A stretch of 64,000 nucleotides of DNA from UBA12170 sp964293475. Its GTDB lineage: Bacteria; Bacteroidota; Bacteroidia; Bacteroidales; UBA12170. The stretch covers positions 1-64,000 of the forward strand of contig CAXYYJ010000015.1 in NCBI GenBank assembly GCA_964293475.1. Direction: 5' to 3'. Position 1 is the stretch's first letter, and each line of letters begins with the position of its first letter. Below the pieces are notes generated by a model that saw only the letters and a list, made by a program, of their open reading frames with translations, searched no databases and was not told the DNA's origin. The position numbers and the translations under genes were made by a program. Positions 25,786-34,084 of this stretch are shown piece after piece.

Positions 25786-26898
25786 TTATTTGAATTTATT
25801 TAATATCTCCACAACCTGAGAAATCTCTGGATTTTTCAAATGAGCTCCCATAGGTAAACTCAATACCTCATCATGTATTTTTTCCGTAATGGGGTAATGC
25901 ATTGTATTGAAATTTGTGTAAGCTAATTGTTTATGTGGAGGTATAGGATAATGAATTAAAGTCTGAATACCGTTTTCAAATAAAAAAGATTGGAGCGCAT
26001 CTCGGTTAGGATGACGAATGACAAAAAGATGCCAAACGTGCGAGTTCAAAGTTGAAAGTTCAGAGCTCAATGCCGGCAGAATAATATCTGGATGTTGAAT
26101 GTTTTCAATATAGTATTGAGCTATTTCTCTTCTTCTTTGATTTTCAGCATCAAGATATTTCAGCTTAACAATTAGAAAAGCTGCCTGCATTTCGTCCATG
26201 CGACTGTTTAAGCCCTGATAGTCATTAACATATTTTTCTTTACTCCCGTAATTGGCCAAAGCTCTTATTACCTCTGCCAATTGATTGTCGTTAGTTGTCA
26301 CTGCTCCAGAATCACCAAGTGCACCTAAATTCTTGCCCGGATAAAAACTAAATCCCGCGGCATCTCCCAGTGAGCCTGTTTTTTTTCCATTCCACTCAGC
26401 ACCTATGGCTTGTGCATTATCTTCAATAATTTTAAGGTTATGCCTTTGTGCAACTGAAATCAATTCGTCACTCCAGCATACTTGACCATAGAGATGAACC
26501 ACCAGAATTGCTTTTGTTTTGCTGGTGATATTCCTTTCAATTTTCGTAATATCGAGATTAAAGCTTGTTTCGTCTGGCTCAACTAAAACTGGTTTTAATC
26601 GATTGTCAGTTATGGCAAGGATGCTTGCTATATATGTATTGGCAGGAACAATAATTTCATCACCTTCCTGAATGATACCCAATTCTATATAAGCCTTAAA
26701 AATAAGACGTAGAGCATCCAGACCATTAGCGACTGCAATTGTATTTTTAACACAAAGGTAATTGGCAAGGTCCGCTTCAAAGAGTTTAACCCTTATGCCA
26801 AGTAAATACCAACCAGAATCAATAACATCTGAAGCAACTTGCTTAAGATCATCTGCATATTGAGTATTTATTTTTTGTAAGTCTAAAAATTTAATCAT
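25786..26898 (-). CDS. DegT-family aminotransferase, FdtB-like, with a heptamer insertion
   Basis: 370 aa. VANGLDALRLIF, IIVPANTYIASILA, KIIEDNAQAIGAEW and the lysine motif SFYPGKNLGALGDSGAV (about 177-193) identify a PLP-dependent nucleotide-sugar aminotransferase. With the two FdtA-type ketoisomerases at 29272-30088 and the acyltransferase at 26891-27397 it fits the FdtA-FdtB-FdtC route to dTDP-3-acetamido-3,6-dideoxyhexose. Residues around ALSSELSTLNSHVWHL carry an extra segment encoded by a 7-bp repeat (26043-26068). The gene overlaps the acyltransferase gene by 8 bases. Confidence 0.88.
   Translation of the reverse strand: MIKFLDLQKINTQYADDLKQVASDVIDSGWYLLGIRVKLFEADLANYLCVKNTIAVANGLDALRLIFKAYIELGIIQEGDEIIVPANTYIASILAITDNRLKPVLVEPDETSFNLDITKIERNITSKTKAILVVHLYGQVCWSDELISVAQRHNLKIIEDNAQAIGAEWNGKKTGSLGDAAGFSFYPGKNLGALGDSGAVTTNDNQLAEVIRALANYGSKEKYVNDYQGLNSRMDEMQAAFLIVKLKYLDAENQRRREIAQYYIENIQHPDIILPALSSELSTLNSHVWHLFVIRHPNRDALQSFLFENGIQTLIHYPIPPHKQLAYTNFNTMHYPITEKIHDEVLSLPMGAHLKNPEISQVVEILNKFK
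26043..26068. repeat. TGAACTT-type heptamers inside the FdtB-like gene
   Basis: On the minus strand the sequence runs GAGCTCT, GAACTTT, CAACTTT, GAACTCG, that is three to four 7-bp units encoding SSELSTLNS in a surface-loop position just before the conserved HVWHLFVIR block. Confidence 0.7.
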
Positions 26899-27397
26899 TT
26901 CCGTGTAATTTTTCTATTTCTTCTGGTGAGAATAACCTAATTAATTTTGCTGGGGTTCCGCCTATAATGGAATAATCTCCAAATGATTTATTTACAAAAC
27001 TATTAGCTGCAACAATGCAAAATTTACCAATACTGACATTGGGCATTATAATCGCATTTGCACCAACCCATGAATGGTCACCAATATTAACGATACCTTT
27101 TTGTAAAGGAAAAATTCTTTGCATCAAATGTGAAGCATTTGGCCCAGAACCGCTTAAGAGATTAATGTTTTGAGCAAAACTAACATATGAACCAATAATT
27201 ACTTTGGCATTATAGCCTTCAATCAAACAATTAGGTCCAATATAACAATTTTCCCCAATTTCTAATACATGTGTAGTGGAACCGAAAATATTTACATGTG
27301 CAGCTATTTTGGTATTAGAGCTAATTGTAACATTATTGATAGTAGAACTTTTGTCAACAAAGACATTTTGGCCAAGGGATATATTTGATGTTATCAT
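26891..27397 (-). CDS. left-handed beta-helix acyltransferase (FdtC/QdtC-like)
   Basis: 168 aa. Hexapeptide repeats along most of the length (ISSNTKIAAHVNIFGS, IGENCYIGPNCLIEG, IGDHSWVGANAIIMPNVSIG) and the end IIGGTPAKLIRLF. Its place between an aminotransferase and a DegT-like gene makes N-acetylation of a 3-amino-3,6-dideoxyhexose the likely reaction. Overlaps of 8 and 4 bases on either side show it is translated with its neighbours. Confidence 0.85.
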   Translation of the reverse strand: MITSNISLGQNVFVDKSSTINNVTISSNTKIAAHVNIFGSTTHVLEIGENCYIGPNCLIEGYNAKVIIGSYVSFAQNINLLSGSGPNASHLMQRIFPLQKGIVNIGDHSWVGANAIIMPNVSIGKFCIVAANSFVNKSFGDYSIIGGTPAKLIRLFSPEEIEKLHGND

Positions 27398-28326
27398 ATT
27401 TGTTGATTCAAAATAAAAGACTCTATAACTTTAAGAAAGAATGTTATGTCGATATTTGTTAAATTCTGATGGCTTGGTATAAAAAAAGCATCCTCACCAT
27501 AAAAAACACTTGATTGAATACCATGATTCCATAAATGAATTTTTAGGGCTGGTAAATCTTTAATTATACCATTATTTTTAAGCATCATTACAGAAGGAAC
27601 TTGAAGAGCGTTTGGTGTGAAAAAATATGTAAAACCAAGTTTTAAATATTGTGACAATGCATAACTAAAAATATCACTTCTTTTCTCGAGCAATTCTTCT
27701 TTTTTCTCCAAATGCCAATTCAGTACTTTTTCGATATATTTAATTGTTTTTATATCAATTGCAGAAGGTAAATTAAAAGCTTCTTTATTGTTTACTAATA
27801 AACCTCCGTTTTGGATTGGGAAAAATTTCGGGAAACTATAAATTGCAAAATCGCCATATTTGCCAATCTTGCCATCTTTATTCTGACTAAAGAATGTCGT
27901 GCAACAATCTTCTATAATTGGCAGCCCAGTTGAAACTATTTGGTCCATATTTGGATAAACAGTTCCAAATTCGTGATTAATAAAAACAACTTTTGTTTCG
28001 GGAATAATTTCCCTATTCCACTTACAAAACTTTTCAATTTCTTTTGTTACGCAACCGCTTATGTAATAATTTTGACTTGTGGTAATTATGCTGACAACAT
28101 CTTGTTGTCTTAAGCTATAAGATTTCAATGCTAAATGAATTCCCTCTCGCCCATTCAGTGTATATTGATATGAATCTCCAAAACGATTATTTAAATAATG
28201 TTTTAATAGTGTCACATCATCTTGGTCATTATGAAAAATTCTGTGATTTGTTGTCAAATCTTTTGTAGTAAATGGACCTATACGATAAGTAGGGAGACTG
28301 TAAGAATCTGGATTTAAAACAAACAT
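27394..28326 (-). CDS. short DegT-like PLP-dependent protein
   Basis: 310 aa, some 60 residues shorter than normal DegT proteins. TLNGREGIHLALKSY (about 56-70), IIEDCCTTFFSQ (about 138-149) and YSFPKFFPIQNGGLLVN (about 161-177) align with the usual NG-A-L, EDCA and Schiff-base regions; the lysine is present. The C-terminal part is reduced. It may be a divergent aminotransferase, or a non-aminotransferase PLP enzyme acting on the same nucleotide sugar. It overlaps the acyltransferase gene by 4 bases. Confidence 0.7.
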   Translation of the reverse strand: MFVLNPDSYSLPTYRIGPFTTKDLTTNHRIFHNDQDDVTLLKHYLNNRFGDSYQYTLNGREGIHLALKSYSLRQQDVVSIITTSQNYYISGCVTKEIEKFCKWNREIIPETKVVFINHEFGTVYPNMDQIVSTGLPIIEDCCTTFFSQNKDGKIGKYGDFAIYSFPKFFPIQNGGLLVNNKEAFNLPSAIDIKTIKYIEKVLNWHLEKKEELLEKRSDIFSYALSQYLKLGFTYFFTPNALQVPSVMMLKNNGIIKDLPALKIHLWNHGIQSSVFYGEDAFFIPSHQNLTNIDITFFLKVIESFILNQQI

Positions 28327-28334
28327 AATATCAA

Positions 28335-29267
28335 CTAAGTATTTTTTAAAGTGATTTTAAATTTTAATTCTGTTTTAGCCTCATGAGTTTCTTTAAATCT
28401 AAGAAGACCTTCATTGGGAACGCTATTATTCTCTGTAGAAACACCCAAATCTATAAAGGAAAAACCCTTTTGTCGATAAAAACTCCATAGATTAAAACTC
28501 ATGTAATCCATTGCCCTCAGGGGTCTACCGTTTTCTGTATCTCCCCAAAAAACAGCATATGCAATGTTAGAGGAAAACTGATAAAATATAGCCGCTGCAA
28601 TTAGCTCGTTACTATTGTTATATACTCCAAAAAAATCCAAAGGCCAAAGCTTCCCAGTATCAATTATATCGCTAAATGTCATATATATAGACCTTCCAAA
28701 CCTCATGCGATTATCTTTAACTAATTCGTATGCTGCTTTTTTATCATTTTCAATGATTAATTCCTTGAAAAATAATTCATTTCGGATAGCCTGATTATAA
28801 TATTCCCTACTATTTCTTTGCGAAAATCTATCATTAAATTCTGCTAAATCCACCCAGTTAGTTAGTGAAGGTACTTCAATTTCAAATTGATTTCTAGCTA
28901 AAGCATTAATTATCTTAGAGTTAAAAGTAGATCCGTAAATTGATGGGGCAAAAGTTATTTCAAATTTTTTGAACTTATTTAAAATTATATATGATTTTAA
29001 GTCTTTAATAAATATTTCTATCTCTCCAATATAAATATTCTCATGCCGGAAATGAAAACCTCCAAATGGAGCTGAAAATGGTGACATGATATAATTATCC
29101 TTTAATCCTAATATCAATCCAATTGAAGGCTTAGTATTATCCTGTAAAAGATAAATAACTCTTTCAACCTTATTTTGATTTAATTCAATAAAATCCTTAG
29201 ATAAAAAAGGGTGATGCTGATTAGTAAAAATACTAAAATAATCTGAATGGGTCACTTCCTTTAGCAT
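28335..29267 (-). CDS. FemAB/GNAT-type transferase
   Basis: About 310 aa from the ATG at 29267 (MLKEVTHSDYF). A longer reading from 29321 would overlap the ketoisomerase gene by 50 bases and begins with an unlikely hydrophobic leader. Features include FEITFAPSIYG, NSREYYNQAIRNELFFKEL, a RMRFGRSIYMTFSDI segment and the C-terminal AMDYMSFNLWSFYRQKGFSFIDLGVS, which match the second GNAT domain of FemAB-like proteins. A role in acylating or aminoacylating the amino sugar made by its neighbours is likely. Confidence 0.65.
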   Translation of the reverse strand: MLKEVTHSDYFSIFTNQHHPFLSKDFIELNQNKVERVIYLLQDNTKPSIGLILGLKDNYIMSPFSAPFGGFHFRHENIYIGEIEIFIKDLKSYIILNKFKKFEITFAPSIYGSTFNSKIINALARNQFEIEVPSLTNWVDLAEFNDRFSQRNSREYYNQAIRNELFFKELIIENDKKAAYELVKDNRMRFGRSIYMTFSDIIDTGKLWPLDFFGVYNNSNELIAAAIFYQFSSNIAYAVFWGDTENGRPLRAMDYMSFNLWSFYRQKGFSFIDLGVSTENNSVPNEGLLRFKETHEAKTELKFKITLKNT

Positions 29268-29271
29268 GATA

Positions 29272-29688
29272 TTAGGTATTCTTTTGCTTAATAAAAACAT
29301 TATAGTCACGCAAATAATCACTTTCTTGATAATTATCTGAAGCTAGCACTAAACAAATCGCTCCTGATGAAAACTCCATTAATTCACGCCATATACCAGG
29401 TACAACCAAAAGACCATAATCTGGGCGGTTAAGGTTTACAACTTTTTTATTGATGCCATCGTCCAAAAGCACATTAAAAGAGCCACTTGCAGCTACAATT
29501 AATTGCCTGAGTTCTTTGTGTGCGTGCCCTCCTCGGTCTTCACCACCAGGTATATCATATAAATAGTAAATTCTCTTAATTTCAAAAGGAATATGTTTTT
29601 TCCCTTCAACAATTGTGATATTTCCTGCTCTGTTGTGAATTTTATTTAATGGTAGAATCACACAATCATAAACACTATTATTATTCAT
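29272..29688 (-). CDS. FdtA/QdtA-type 3,4-ketoisomerase with HAH motif
   Basis: 138 aa. Cupin protein with YLYDIPGGEDRGGHAHKELR (about 42-61), the signature of dTDP-4-keto-6-deoxyhexose 3,4-ketoisomerases (FdtA/QdtA/WxcM-like), including the paired active-site histidines. WRELMEFSSGAICLVLASD and ESDYLRDY complete the pattern. It isomerises a 4-keto to a 3-keto nucleotide sugar ahead of 3-amination by the FdtB-like enzyme. It overlaps its tandem paralogue by 8 bases. Confidence 0.88.
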   Translation of the reverse strand: MNNNSVYDCVILPLNKIHNRAGNITIVEGKKHIPFEIKRIYYLYDIPGGEDRGGHAHKELRQLIVAASGSFNVLLDDGINKKVVNLNRPDYGLLVVPGIWRELMEFSSGAICLVLASDNYQESDYLRDYNVFIKQKNT

Positions 29689-30088
29689 GGTTTAGCCTAA
29701 AATTTAAATAATCTTTATACTCACGAATATAATCTGCTTCATCGTAATGTGTGGAGCTCAATACAATTGCCAGGGAATTGGTAGAGAAGTTTTGCATTTG
29801 CCGCCATAATCCGGCGGGCAGATACAATCCGTAATAGGAACGATTTAAGGAAAATGTTTGTTTTGTGGTCCCATCGTCCACAACCACTTCAAAGCTACCT
29901 GACAGAGCCACAATTATTTCCTGCTGAACTTTAAATGCATGTCCTCCTCGGATTTCACCTCCAGGTACATCATAAATCCAGTAGCTTCGTTCTATTTTGA
30001 ATGGTATGTGTTTAAATTCTTCAACAAAGGAAAGATTGCCTCGCGGATCCTCAAATTTTGGCAAATTGATTATTGTAGGTATTTTCAT
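29681..30088 (-). CDS. FdtA/QdtA-like ketoisomerase paralogue with HAF in place of HAH
   Basis: 135 aa. Clear paralogue of the next gene: YWIYDVPGGEIRGGHAFKVQ replaces the HAHK motif, so the second histidine is Phe. The remaining blocks (GSFEVVVDDGTTKQTF, WRQMQNFSTNSLAIVLSS, EADYIREY) are kept. It could be a partner subunit, an isomerase of opposite stereochemistry or a non-catalytic form. Tandem FdtA-like pairs are fairly common in Bacteroidota capsule loci, but the division of labour is not settled. Confidence 0.82.
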   Translation of the reverse strand: MKIPTIINLPKFEDPRGNLSFVEEFKHIPFKIERSYWIYDVPGGEIRGGHAFKVQQEIIVALSGSFEVVVDDGTTKQTFSLNRSYYGLYLPAGLWRQMQNFSTNSLAIVLSSTHYDEADYIREYKDYLNFRLNHE

Positions 30089-30141
30089 ATCTCAAAGTTT
30101 TGGTAGTCTTAAAAAACAAAATTTGTTTTCAATTCATTTTT

Positions 30142-31590
30142 TTAAAACTGGAAATAAATAAATTGTTGCTCTTCTCCACCAAAATAAAATATTGCAGCTA
30201 TAATAAGATAGTAGAATGAATATCTAATAAATCGGTTCCATTTTAAACCCAACTTTGCTATTGCAAATTGCTGCTCTCTACCTTGCCATTCGATTATTAA
30301 AAATATAATAACTAATAAAGCGATTTTCAAAGCTTGCATCATGCCAGTAAACTGGGGAATAGCAAACAATGAAGCTGAAAAAACAGTAGATAAAATCGAA
30401 AATGCATGGGTTAAGCTATCTGCTCTAAAGAAAATCCAGGCTAAAACTGTGAGAAAGAATGTGATGGTCATCATAAAGATTTCTTTCAAACTTGGGAGCA
30501 TTTTGCCCTGGGCTACTGTTTCAAGATTGTTACGATTCAAATTGGTAAGTAAAAGTGGCAAAAAGTAGATTGCATTCAAGGCGCCCCAAACGATAAATGT
30601 CCAGTTTGCTCCATGCCAAAACCCACTAACGATAAAGATAATGAAAGTATTTCTAACTTTCATCCAGGTTCCGCCCCTACTTCCTCCCAATGGGATATAT
30701 AAATAGTCTCTAAACCAGGTAGACAAAGAGATATGCCATCTGCGCCAGAATTCTGCAATATCTCTGGAAAAATAAGGAAATGCAAAATTTCGCATCAGGT
30801 TAAACCCAAAAAGTCTGCTTGTACCTATTGCAATGTCTGAATAGCCAGAAAAATCGCCATAAATTTGGAAGGTAAAAAATAAGGCTCCCAAAACCAAGGT
30901 ACTTCCGTTATAATCAGCTGAATTATTAAATATTAAATTAGCAAAGACCGCAGCATTATCTGCAATAACAATCTTTTTAAATAGTCCCCAGAGTATTTGA
31001 CGCATCCCATCAACAGCCTGGCTATAATCAAAAGTTCTTTTCTTATAAAACTGGGGTAATAGATTTGTAGCCCTTTCAATGGGTCCTGCAACCAATTGGG
31101 GAAAAAAACTGATGAATGCAAAATAGTCAACCACACTTTTTGTTGGCGCAAGCTTTTTTCTGTATACATCTATGGTATAACTTAGGGCCTGGAAGGTATA
31201 AAAACTTATTCCAACTGGTAAAACAATTTGCATTGTGGTTGCATTAAATCGGGTTCCAAACAGAGTAAAAATTTCGACAAAATTATCAACGAAAAAATTG
31301 AAGTACTTAAAAAAGCCAAGTATGCCTAAATTTGCAATAATGCTAAAAGAAAGCAAAATTTTTCTTTTGTGTGCGTTTTCCTGCTTCGTCAGCGCAATTC
31401 CAACAATAAAATCAACAGAAGCAGAGCCAACCATTAAAAATAGGAAGCGCCAGTCCCACCAGCCATAAAACACAAAACTTGATACTACAATAAGTAAGTT
31501 TTGTAACTTGAGATTTCTATTAAAAACAAACCAATATAGTATGAATACTATTGGTAAAAAGATTGCAAAATCTATTGAATTAAATAGCAT
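30142..31590 (-). CDS. MBOAT (AlgI-like) membrane O-acyltransferase
   Basis: About 482 aa from the ATG at 31590 (MLFNSIDFAIFLPIV). Upstream the frame stays open for 53 more codons only because it runs through stop-free repeats, so the longer start is rejected. Many hydrophobic helices; FWRRWHISLSTWFRDYLYIP and FWHGANWTFIVWG contain the family's conserved histidine region. MBOAT proteins of this class move an acyl group, usually acetate, across the membrane to a periplasmic partner that modifies the polysaccharide. The SGNH-like protein at 21971-22969 is a candidate partner. Confidence 0.92.
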   Translation of the reverse strand: MLFNSIDFAIFLPIVFILYWFVFNRNLKLQNLLIVVSSFVFYGWWDWRFLFLMVGSASVDFIVGIALTKQENAHKRKILLSFSIIANLGILGFFKYFNFFVDNFVEIFTLFGTRFNATTMQIVLPVGISFYTFQALSYTIDVYRKKLAPTKSVVDYFAFISFFPQLVAGPIERATNLLPQFYKKRTFDYSQAVDGMRQILWGLFKKIVIADNAAVFANLIFNNSADYNGSTLVLGALFFTFQIYGDFSGYSDIAIGTSRLFGFNLMRNFAFPYFSRDIAEFWRRWHISLSTWFRDYLYIPLGGSRGGTWMKVRNTFIIFIVSGFWHGANWTFIVWGALNAIYFLPLLLTNLNRNNLETVAQGKMLPSLKEIFMMTITFFLTVLAWIFFRADSLTHAFSILSTVFSASLFAIPQFTGMMQALKIALLVIIFLIIEWQGREQQFAIAKLGLKWNRFIRYSFYYLIIAAIFYFGGEEQQFIYFQF

Positions 31591-31597
31591 TGTTTTT

Positions 31598-31707
31598 TTA
31601 TTCGTTGTTCTTTGTTTGTTATTCTTTGTTCTTGGTTCGTTGTTAGTTGCTGTCTCCGGACATTGAGCGTAGTCGAAGTGTTCGGTGTTCGGTGTTCGTT
31701 GTTTAGG
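31598..31707. repeat. TTGTTCG heptamers followed by a dispersed TCCGGACA-TTGAGCGTAGTCG module
   Basis: TTCGTTGTTCTTTG-type units at 31598-31650, then CTCCGGACATTGAGCGTAG and TCGAAGTGTTCGG at about 31653-31686, then GTGTTCG units to 31707. The middle module recurs at 34510-34600, 34780-34815, 36515-36545 and 36950-36980. The combined stretch is open on the minus strand and fakes an N-terminal extension of the MBOAT gene. Confidence 0.8.
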
Positions 31708-32815
31708 GAATGATGTTATTAATAATCCATATTTTGAACAGGGGGTCAATTATTTTGATGGTTGAATTTCGATGACTTATTATTCCCTGGTCTTTAAGGC
31801 TGGCTAATGCTCTTGCAATGTTGATGGTTTTGTTATCTATTGCAGAATACAGACTGGATGTATCGTTGGCAATATGGGTTAACACAATTTTATCTTCTTT
31901 TTTTCTTGAAACATCTTCCCAGTTTTTTTCGAGAAAACTCTTTTCTACAATGAGTAATTGTTCAATTATTTGCTCGTGAGAGGCTATTAGGTTGTTGATG
32001 CTGAGCTTGAAATTTATAATGAGCTGTTGTAAATAAAGCTGTGTGTAGTATGGGTGCCCGTTTGTAAAATCTAAAATCTGCTGGACTCGGCTTTCATCCA
32101 ATTCAATATTGTTTGCTTCTGCTTTTTTGTTGATATGGGGAATAAAATCATTTGGCAGAATATTGCCCAATTCTACTATACGTGTCATGCGGTAAAATGG
32201 GGAATTTTTACCCACAAATAGCTCATTCATAATGGATTCATAGCTTCCGCTGAATAAAAACACTGTATTTTTCTGTAACTGAATGACCGATCGAAAGAGT
32301 TTAACGATATGTTCGCCATCTAATTTTTTAATGTCTCCAAATTCATCAAAGGCGGCAAGCATTGGTTTTTTATTTTTTAAAGCATAGCTATCAATCATAT
32401 TGATACTATCTTCCAACAACTCAAAGGGAGCTGATTTTGCTTTATTGTTAAATTCAAGAATGAAACTATAATCTTCAATTTCTCCTTTAAAACTTATATT
32501 CTTAAAAACATCTGCAAGGTTAACCAATGCCAGTCTAAAGTATTTATCGACCTTATTGTTTGAAAAAACGGATTCAACAATACGTCTGGCAAGAGAAGGA
32601 ATATTAGAAGTTGAAAATACATCCACGTGAGTGATAAAGAAGTTTTCTTCTTTAAATTGATTTATGAGTTCAATCATCAAAGAAGTTTTTCCCATTCTGC
32701 GTGGTGCAATAATTACCACCGACTGACCAGCTAGCAGAAGCTCTTTTATTAAACGGAGTTCCTGCTCACGTCCAATCAAATCTTTTCCTAAAACGGGTTT
32801 ACCTACTTGATTCAT
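31703..32815 (-). CDS. P-loop ATPase of the archaeal-type AAA family (PF01637-like)
   Basis: 370 aa. VIIAPRRMGKTSLMIEL (about 34-50) is the Walker A region, MLAAFDEFGDI (about 152-162) Walker B, and FLFSGSYESIM the sensor strand. The C-terminal part has a winged-helix look (LVEKSFLEKNWEDVS...IVLTHIANDTSSLYSAIDNK). Proteins of this family are common in Bacteroidota and archaea, often single-gene and repeat-associated; their cellular role is unknown. It lies between two TTGTTCG heptamer arrays (31598-31650 and 32857-32922) in the same orientation and not in an obvious operon. Confidence 0.8.
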   Translation of the reverse strand: MNQVGKPVLGKDLIGREQELRLIKELLLAGQSVVIIAPRRMGKTSLMIELINQFKEENFFITHVDVFSTSNIPSLARRIVESVFSNNKVDKYFRLALVNLADVFKNISFKGEIEDYSFILEFNNKAKSAPFELLEDSINMIDSYALKNKKPMLAAFDEFGDIKKLDGEHIVKLFRSVIQLQKNTVFLFSGSYESIMNELFVGKNSPFYRMTRIVELGNILPNDFIPHINKKAEANNIELDESRVQQILDFTNGHPYYTQLYLQQLIINFKLSINNLIASHEQIIEQLLIVEKSFLEKNWEDVSRKKEDKIVLTHIANDTSSLYSAIDNKTINIARALASLKDQGIISHRNSTIKIIDPLFKIWIINNIIP

Positions 32816-32856
32816 AATTAATTAACAATAGTACACTATTTGTATGATACGGTTGT

Positions 32857-32922
32857 TGTCTTTTTTTTGTTCTTTGTTCTTTGTTCTTTGTTCGTTGTTC
32901 TTTGTTCGTTGTTCTTTGTTTG
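32857..32922. repeat. TTGTTCT/TTGTTCG heptamer array interrupted by the IS element
   Basis: About nine units of the TTGTTYK family ending at the left border of the IS. The same units resume at 34499 (GTTCTTTGTTCAG) immediately after the right border, which shows that the IS was inserted into the array. Confidence 0.9.
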
Positions 32923-32957
32923 TCCTCTCATAAAATTGGTTGCTAATAAGTTTAATT
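32921..32957. repeat. left terminal inverted repeat of the IS
   Basis: Starts TGTCCTCTCATAAAATTGG and continues through TTGCTAATAAGTTTAATT. It pairs with 34462-34498. Confidence 0.8.
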
Positions 32958-33101
32958 TTCTAAACTTTAAGTTAATAACTCAATTTTAATATTCATTTAT
33001 AATTACATTACTTTGTTTTGTCATTGAGAAGCGGAAGTTGTCTTGTTGCTGGGAACTCAAGGCAACCAGGAATACCTTTGACCAACGAAAAAAGTTGTAT
33101 G

Positions 33102-33136
33102 CAGTATTTTTACTTCGTAAAAATACTGTTTTTTTT
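33102..33136 (+). terminator. perfect 12-bp stem-loop with T8 tail, reading into the IS
   Basis: CAGTATTTTTAC, loop TTC, GTAAAAATACTG, then eight T on the plus strand. It is placed near the left end of the IS, downstream of the transposase stop, and would stop plus-strand (antisense) transcription entering the element. Confidence 0.75.
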
Positions 33137-33163
33137 AGTTGAATGGCATCAACTTTTTTGTTG

Positions 33164-34084
33164 CTATTCCTTACTAAAAGTTCCCAACTCAGTTTTGGTA
33201 AAATCATACATTTCAATTACAGGTCTATTTTCTTCTGATATGGTTTCTAACCATTTTTCAAACTGAACTGGTGTTCTATATCCCAATGCTGCTACGGGTC
33301 TGTCATGGTTTATCAAATGCTTTATCTTGTTTAGGATTGTATTTAAATGTTTTACGTCTTTAATTGCATCTATAATATAATCGTTCTTTATAACACTATT
33401 TAACTGTTCTGCCATTCCATTTTCCAAGCAATTGTCTGCAATACTCATCTTAATTTCGTCTTTGGCTAAGAGTTTTTTATAGGTAGTAGATTTGTATTGA
33501 CTCCCTGCATCGGTGTGATGTATACAATGTTTTATGCTTGTCCCACGTAATCTTTTTGCTTGTAAATACGTTCTTACTGCATTGATTGCCATCATGTTAT
33601 TGCTGCCATAAAGTCCAATTATACGTTTGCTATAGGCATCTTTTAAAGTGAATACATAATATTTAGTCTCTTTGAAAATCAGATAAGTTATGTCTCCTGC
33701 CATCAATTGATTGATGTTATTTAGTTTCAATCCGTAGGTTAGATTTTCGTCTTGCTCTTCTCGAACACCATCAGTTGTGATGACACGTTTTTTTAACTTT
33801 CTTACGGTTAATCCTGATACGGACACAAAGCTTTCAAATTTGTTAATGCCCATTTGGGTTATTCCTAAATAATGATACATTACTCGTGAACCCATGTGTT
33901 TGTGTTGTCTCCTCGCATCTATGATCCGCTGTTTCAATGAACTTGCTTGTTCTTGCTCTTTGCTTTGTTTTTGCTTTTGTTTTTCATAACCTTGTCTTGT
34001 AATTCCTGCTGTTTTATAAAGAGCGGTTTTACTAAAACGTCCGACAATCTTCTGTAAACTTACTTCGATTGCCTTGATTTGTAC
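33164..34084 (-). CDS. IS3-family transposase OrfB (frameshift-expressed, DDE integrase domain)
   Basis: About 306 aa of reading frame counted from the frameshift point; a TTG at 33937 is the only start-like codon giving a 257-aa free protein. The translation from the slip site runs KVQIKAIEVSLQKIVGRF, then an HTH_21-like part, then an RNase-H-fold integrase core. The catalytic acidic residues are visible in MAGDITYL, HHTDAGSQY and ENGMAEQLNSVIKNDY. It cuts and joins DNA at the IS ends. Normally made as an OrfAB fusion by -1 frameshifting at 34084-34090. No internal stop was found. Confidence 0.9.
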   Translation of the reverse strand, partial: VQIKAIEVSLQKIVGRFSKTALYKTAGITRQGYEKQKQKQSKEQEQASSLKQRIIDARRQHKHMGSRVMYHYLGITQMGINKFESFVSVSGLTVRKLKKRVITTDGVREEQDENLTYGLKLNNINQLMAGDITYLIFKETKYYVFTLKDAYSKRIIGLYGSNNMMAINAVRTYLQAKRLRGTSIKHCIHHTDAGSQYKSTTYKKLLAKDEIKMSIADNCLENGMAEQLNSVIKNDYIIDAIKDVKHLNTILNKIKHLINHDRPVAALGYRTPVQFEKWLETISEENRPVIEMYDFTKTELGTFSKE

